Below are positions 61,995 through 64,000 of a stretch of DNA of 64,000 nt, piece by piece. Below the pieces are notes generated by a model that made no database searches, was not told the origin of the DNA, and saw only the letters and a list, made by a program, of their open reading frames with translations. Origin of the DNA: Planctomycetota bacterium (GTDB lineage: Bacteria > Planctomycetota > Brocadiia > JAADGH01). Position numbers and translations under genes: made by a program. Position 1 is the first letter of the stretch. Each line of letters opens with the position of its first letter. The DNA is taken from contig JAADGH010000061.1 of NCBI GenBank assembly GCA_013152475.1, positions 29,635 through 93,634 of the forward strand. The letters are read 5' to 3'.

Positions 61995-63233
61995 CTACCC
62001 TTCCTCTTCTTCCCCATAGGCCGAGGTAATGGCCTTCCGGGGATCGAACATCTCTTCGATCGGACCGAGCTCCTTCTCCAGCTTGCACGGCGGCTCGTAG
62101 GTGTCGAGGTCCTCGCCGCTGGCAAATCCCCTGGCCAGCTCGACGTAGTAGAGGAAGTTGCGCAGGGGGATGTCCGGCGGAACGCCGTGATCCACATGGG
62201 GGATGTATCCCCCGAGCTCCCACGCCGTCTTGAATCGCTGCGCCACCTCGGCGCGGAGCTGCTCGCGGGAGAAGCGCATCTCGCGTTTGTCAATGCCGCC
62301 GTGGATGAAGATGCCGGGATAGTCTGTGAGAATCTCCTCCGGATCGTTTCCAGCGGCGATCTCGATGGGCTGGATGCCGTCAATTACGTCGGGATACATG
62401 GTGTCGAGGATCTGGTTGTTGTAGCCATCGCAGTCCATGACTACCGCTTCCACATTGCGCTCCTTGAAGAAGTCATAGAGACGCTTGTAGCGCGGCACCA
62501 TGAACTCCTGCATTTTGGCCGGACTGAGCATGGACTGGCCCTTGAAGGCCATGTCCTCGTTCAGAATGATCTCGTCCACCTGAATGTTCTTTAGCGGCTC
62601 ATCGAGCAGCTCCATCAAGAACCACGTCCAGAACTCGAACATCTCGTGCACGAGCTCCGGCTGGTCGTAGACCATCATGGACAGCCCCTCAAACCCGCAC
62701 CAATCCCGCGACCGCCAGTACATACAGGGGACCACGACGATGACGGGGACGTCGGCGTTGTTGCACTGTTCGATCCGGTCGCGCCAGGATGTGCCGGGCT
62801 TGGGCTGGCCGTCCTCGTCGAGGTCGGCCGTGCGTGCGGGGTCGTGCGGGTCGAACCGCTTTTTCATTTCCTCGAAATCCGCCTTGTTCTTCACGGGGAA
62901 TTCAAGGTACTGCCGTGTGACGAACCCGTCCGTCGGCTGTTTGACGGCGTCGAGGCGCTTGACGCCCATGTTGTCGATCCAGATCCGCTTGTTGCCCTCG
63001 ACGGACAACGTCTTCTCCTCGAAGGGCGGCAGCCAGTTGGCGTTCAGCTTGCCGATGCCCATGGACCCGTCCTGCCCCACAAACCTGCCCCAGTTGGCCT
63101 GCTGCCCCTCGGAGAGACCCTGCTTCCGCCATGCCTCAAAGGTGGATTTCCTCGGCCCGCCGAACTGGTAAGGGATTCGGTCAGGCCTCTCATGTCGAAG
63201 GATTGCTTGAAAGCACTCCCGTGGCGTCATCAT
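61995..63233 (-). CDS. UroD-superfamily protein without zinc-site cysteines
   Basis: A 412-aa protein starting [21 protein letters not shown], with GGGAG ~12 nt before ATG 63233. It is like the 42964 protein in overall fold but lacks the H-x-C and C ligands: the equivalent region reads [12 protein letters not shown] and the C-terminal block is [15 protein letters not shown] (His instead of Cys). It also has [17 protein letters not shown] and [17 protein letters not shown] helices. This subgroup is expanded in planctomycete-type genomes with unknown function. It is downstream of a DUF1080 gene (42-nt gap), so probably co-transcribed and tied to carbohydrate metabolism. Confidence 0.8.
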   Translation of the reverse strand: MMTPRECFQAILRHERPDRIPYQFGGPRKSTFEAWRKQGLSEGQQANWGRFVGQDGSMGIGKLNANWLPPFEEKTLSVEGNKRIWIDNMGVKRLDAVKQPTDGFVTRQYLEFPVKNKADFEEMKKRFDPHDPARTADLDEDGQPKPGTSWRDRIEQCNNADVPVIVVVPCMYWRSRDWCGFEGLSMMVYDQPELVHEMFEFWTWFLMELLDEPLKNIQVDEIILNEDMAFKGQSMLSPAKMQEFMVPRYKRLYDFFKERNVEAVVMDCDGYNNQILDTMYPDVIDGIQPIEIAAGNDPEEILTDYPGIFIHGGIDKREMRFSREQLRAEVAQRFKTAWELGGYIPHVDHGVPPDIPLRNFLYYVELARGFASGEDLDTYEPPCKLEKELGPIEEMFDPRKAITSAYGEEEEG

Positions 63234-63274
63234 CCCATCAATCTCCCACGTCGAATCATTGCCTTGTCGGAGAA

Positions 63275-64000
63275 TCACTTCTCGGCCGGCGGCAACTCGG
63301 TCTGGTCATAGTCGGTGAGCGGGCGATACCAGATGTTACGGTAGCGAATGGGGTTCCCGTGGTCCTGGAGCATGAGGGGCCCGGTCGGGCCGTGAGGCTG
63401 GTATTGGGGGAGTCTTTTGTGGCGAGTCGTTCCGAGGAGCTCCTTGTCGTGGTGGACCAGCACACCATTCTGAAACACGGTTACGCGGGCCGGACTCACC
63501 AACTTGCTTCCCTTGAATCTCGGGGCAATCCAGATGATGTCGTACGTCTGCCACTCCCCCGGCTTGCGGCATGCATTGACGAGCGGCGGGCTTTGTCCGT
63601 AGATCGCTGCGGTCATGCCATCGGGATAGGTGGTGTTGTGATAGCAGTCGAGCACTTGGATCTCGTATCGCCCCATGAGGAACACGCCGCTGTTGCCCCG
63701 GCCCTGGCCCTGGCCCTTTGCGGGGGCCGGCGTGGCCCACTCGATGTGAAGCTGGCAGTCACCGAAGGAGTCCTTCGTGCGGATCGAACCGGACTTCGGC
63801 ACGGCTTCCATGTAGCCATTCTCCACCTTCCACTGGGCCGGTTGATCTTTCTTGCCCACCCACTTCGACAGGTCCGTGCCGTCGAATAGGATCACGGCAT
63901 CCGACGGCGGGTCGCCCGGTTTCTCGCCCGGCGTCACCACCCGCGGCTGCGGGCGTGTCATGTCGTGCACCCGATACTTCGATCCCGGCAGCATGGGGTT
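63275..64000 (-). CDS. DUF1080 (3-keto-disaccharide hydrolase) protein, N-terminus outside window
   Basis: The frame is open to base 64000; the in-frame ATG at 63994 is probably internal, since homologues carry a signal peptide and a few residues before PGSKYRVHD. Visible part: [16 protein letters not shown] (DUF1080 start), [54 protein letters not shown], and ends with [12 protein letters not shown]. This is the LamG/GH16-like jelly-roll of DUF1080, now known in some members as 3-keto-beta-glucopyranoside lyase/hydrolase. Secreted glycan processing is likely. Confidence 0.9.
   Translation of the reverse strand, partial: NPMLPGSKYRVHDMTRPQPRVVTPGEKPGDPPSDAVILFDGTDLSKWVGKKDQPAQWKVENGYMEAVPKSGSIRTKDSFGDCQLHIEWATPAPAKGQGQGRGNSGVFLMGRYEIQVLDCYHNTTYPDGMTAAIYGQSPPLVNACRKPGEWQTYDIIWIAPRFKGSKLVSPARVTVFQNGVLVHHDKELLGTTRHKRLPQYQPHGPTGPLMLQDHGNPIRYRNIWYRPLTDYDQTELPPAEK

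Overview
A high-GC (roughly 60-65%) chromosomal window from a Gram-negative heterotroph. An Mla-type lipid transport operon with an MCE protein, several lipoproteins and WecA/O-antigen-ligase genes imply an outer membrane. The mix of sulfatase, 3-keto-disaccharide hydrolase (DUF1080), ceramidase-like, DUF6259-like glycosidase, UroD-family and sugar isomerase/epimerase genes is typical of Planctomycetota, Lentisphaerota, Hydrogenedentota or related candidate phyla. The exact phylum cannot be fixed from sequence alone. No tRNA, rRNA, CRISPR array, intact insertion sequence or phage was seen.

Layout. 1-9 kb: a sulfatase (5' cut), a secreted SGNH/CBM/glycosidase fusion, then a minus-strand set (family-10-like glycosidase, ceramidase-like protein, TIM-barrel isomerase). 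9-14 kb: a pentapeptide/HEAT protein divergent from a WecA-like transferase plus an O-antigen ligase with TPRs. 14-15.7 kb: guaB. 15.7-18.4 kb: a GH42-like lipoprotein. 18.5-24.1 kb: an apparent three-gene envelope operon (lipoprotein, LTXXQ-like lipoprotein, giant PDZ protein) behind a near-consensus promoter. 24.4-28.8 kb: an oxidoreductase, a DUF4438 protein with a likely 3' frameshift, and priA. 28.8-32.1 kb: small secreted proteins, microproteins, an RRM protein and decayed fragments (Rhs core, IS1595-like zinc ribbon). 32-36 kb: methyltransferase, TPR-thioredoxin, EB_dh-like protein, DUF3592. 35.8-39.4 kb: a minus-strand operon-like run (2-hydroxyacid dehydrogenase, two amidohydrolases, an unlisted 56-aa CxxCxxC protein, SDR). 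39.5-47.7 kb: a DUF6259-like glycosidase with a corrinoid-methyltransferase-like UroD protein, a YkgJ-like protein and a heparinase-type lipoprotein. 47.7-52.3 kb: mlaE-mlaE-mlaF-mlaD followed by a GAF/SpoIIE phosphatase with a frameshift. 52.4-56.9 kb: xylulokinase, sugar isomerase, acetyl-xylan-esterase-like hydrolase. 57.3-64 kb: truA, a transglutaminase (TgpA-like), an RR-GAF-HD-GYP regulator, a second UroD-family protein and a DUF1080 protein cut by the right edge.

Common threads. (i) Secreted polysaccharide breakdown (sulfatase, esterase, glycosidases, heparinase-type lyase, DUF1080) feeds cytoplasmic sugar metabolism (isomerases, xylulokinase, oxidoreductases). (ii) Many intergenic regions carry clear sigma70-type promoters, nearly all with a 17-bp spacer; two put the start codon at or a few bases after the predicted transcription start (leaderless mRNAs). 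(iii) Short dispersed palindromic elements sit at gene ends; two families lie directly at or after stop codons, and one carries an intrinsic-terminator-like hairpin. The most notable items are a circularly permuted SGNH domain, a conserved-looking 56-aa Cys protein inside an operon, an amidohydrolase paralogue without its metal site, two likely frameshifts (26.4 and 47.9 kb), and a 33-bp direct repeat flanking four triplet-loop palindromes.
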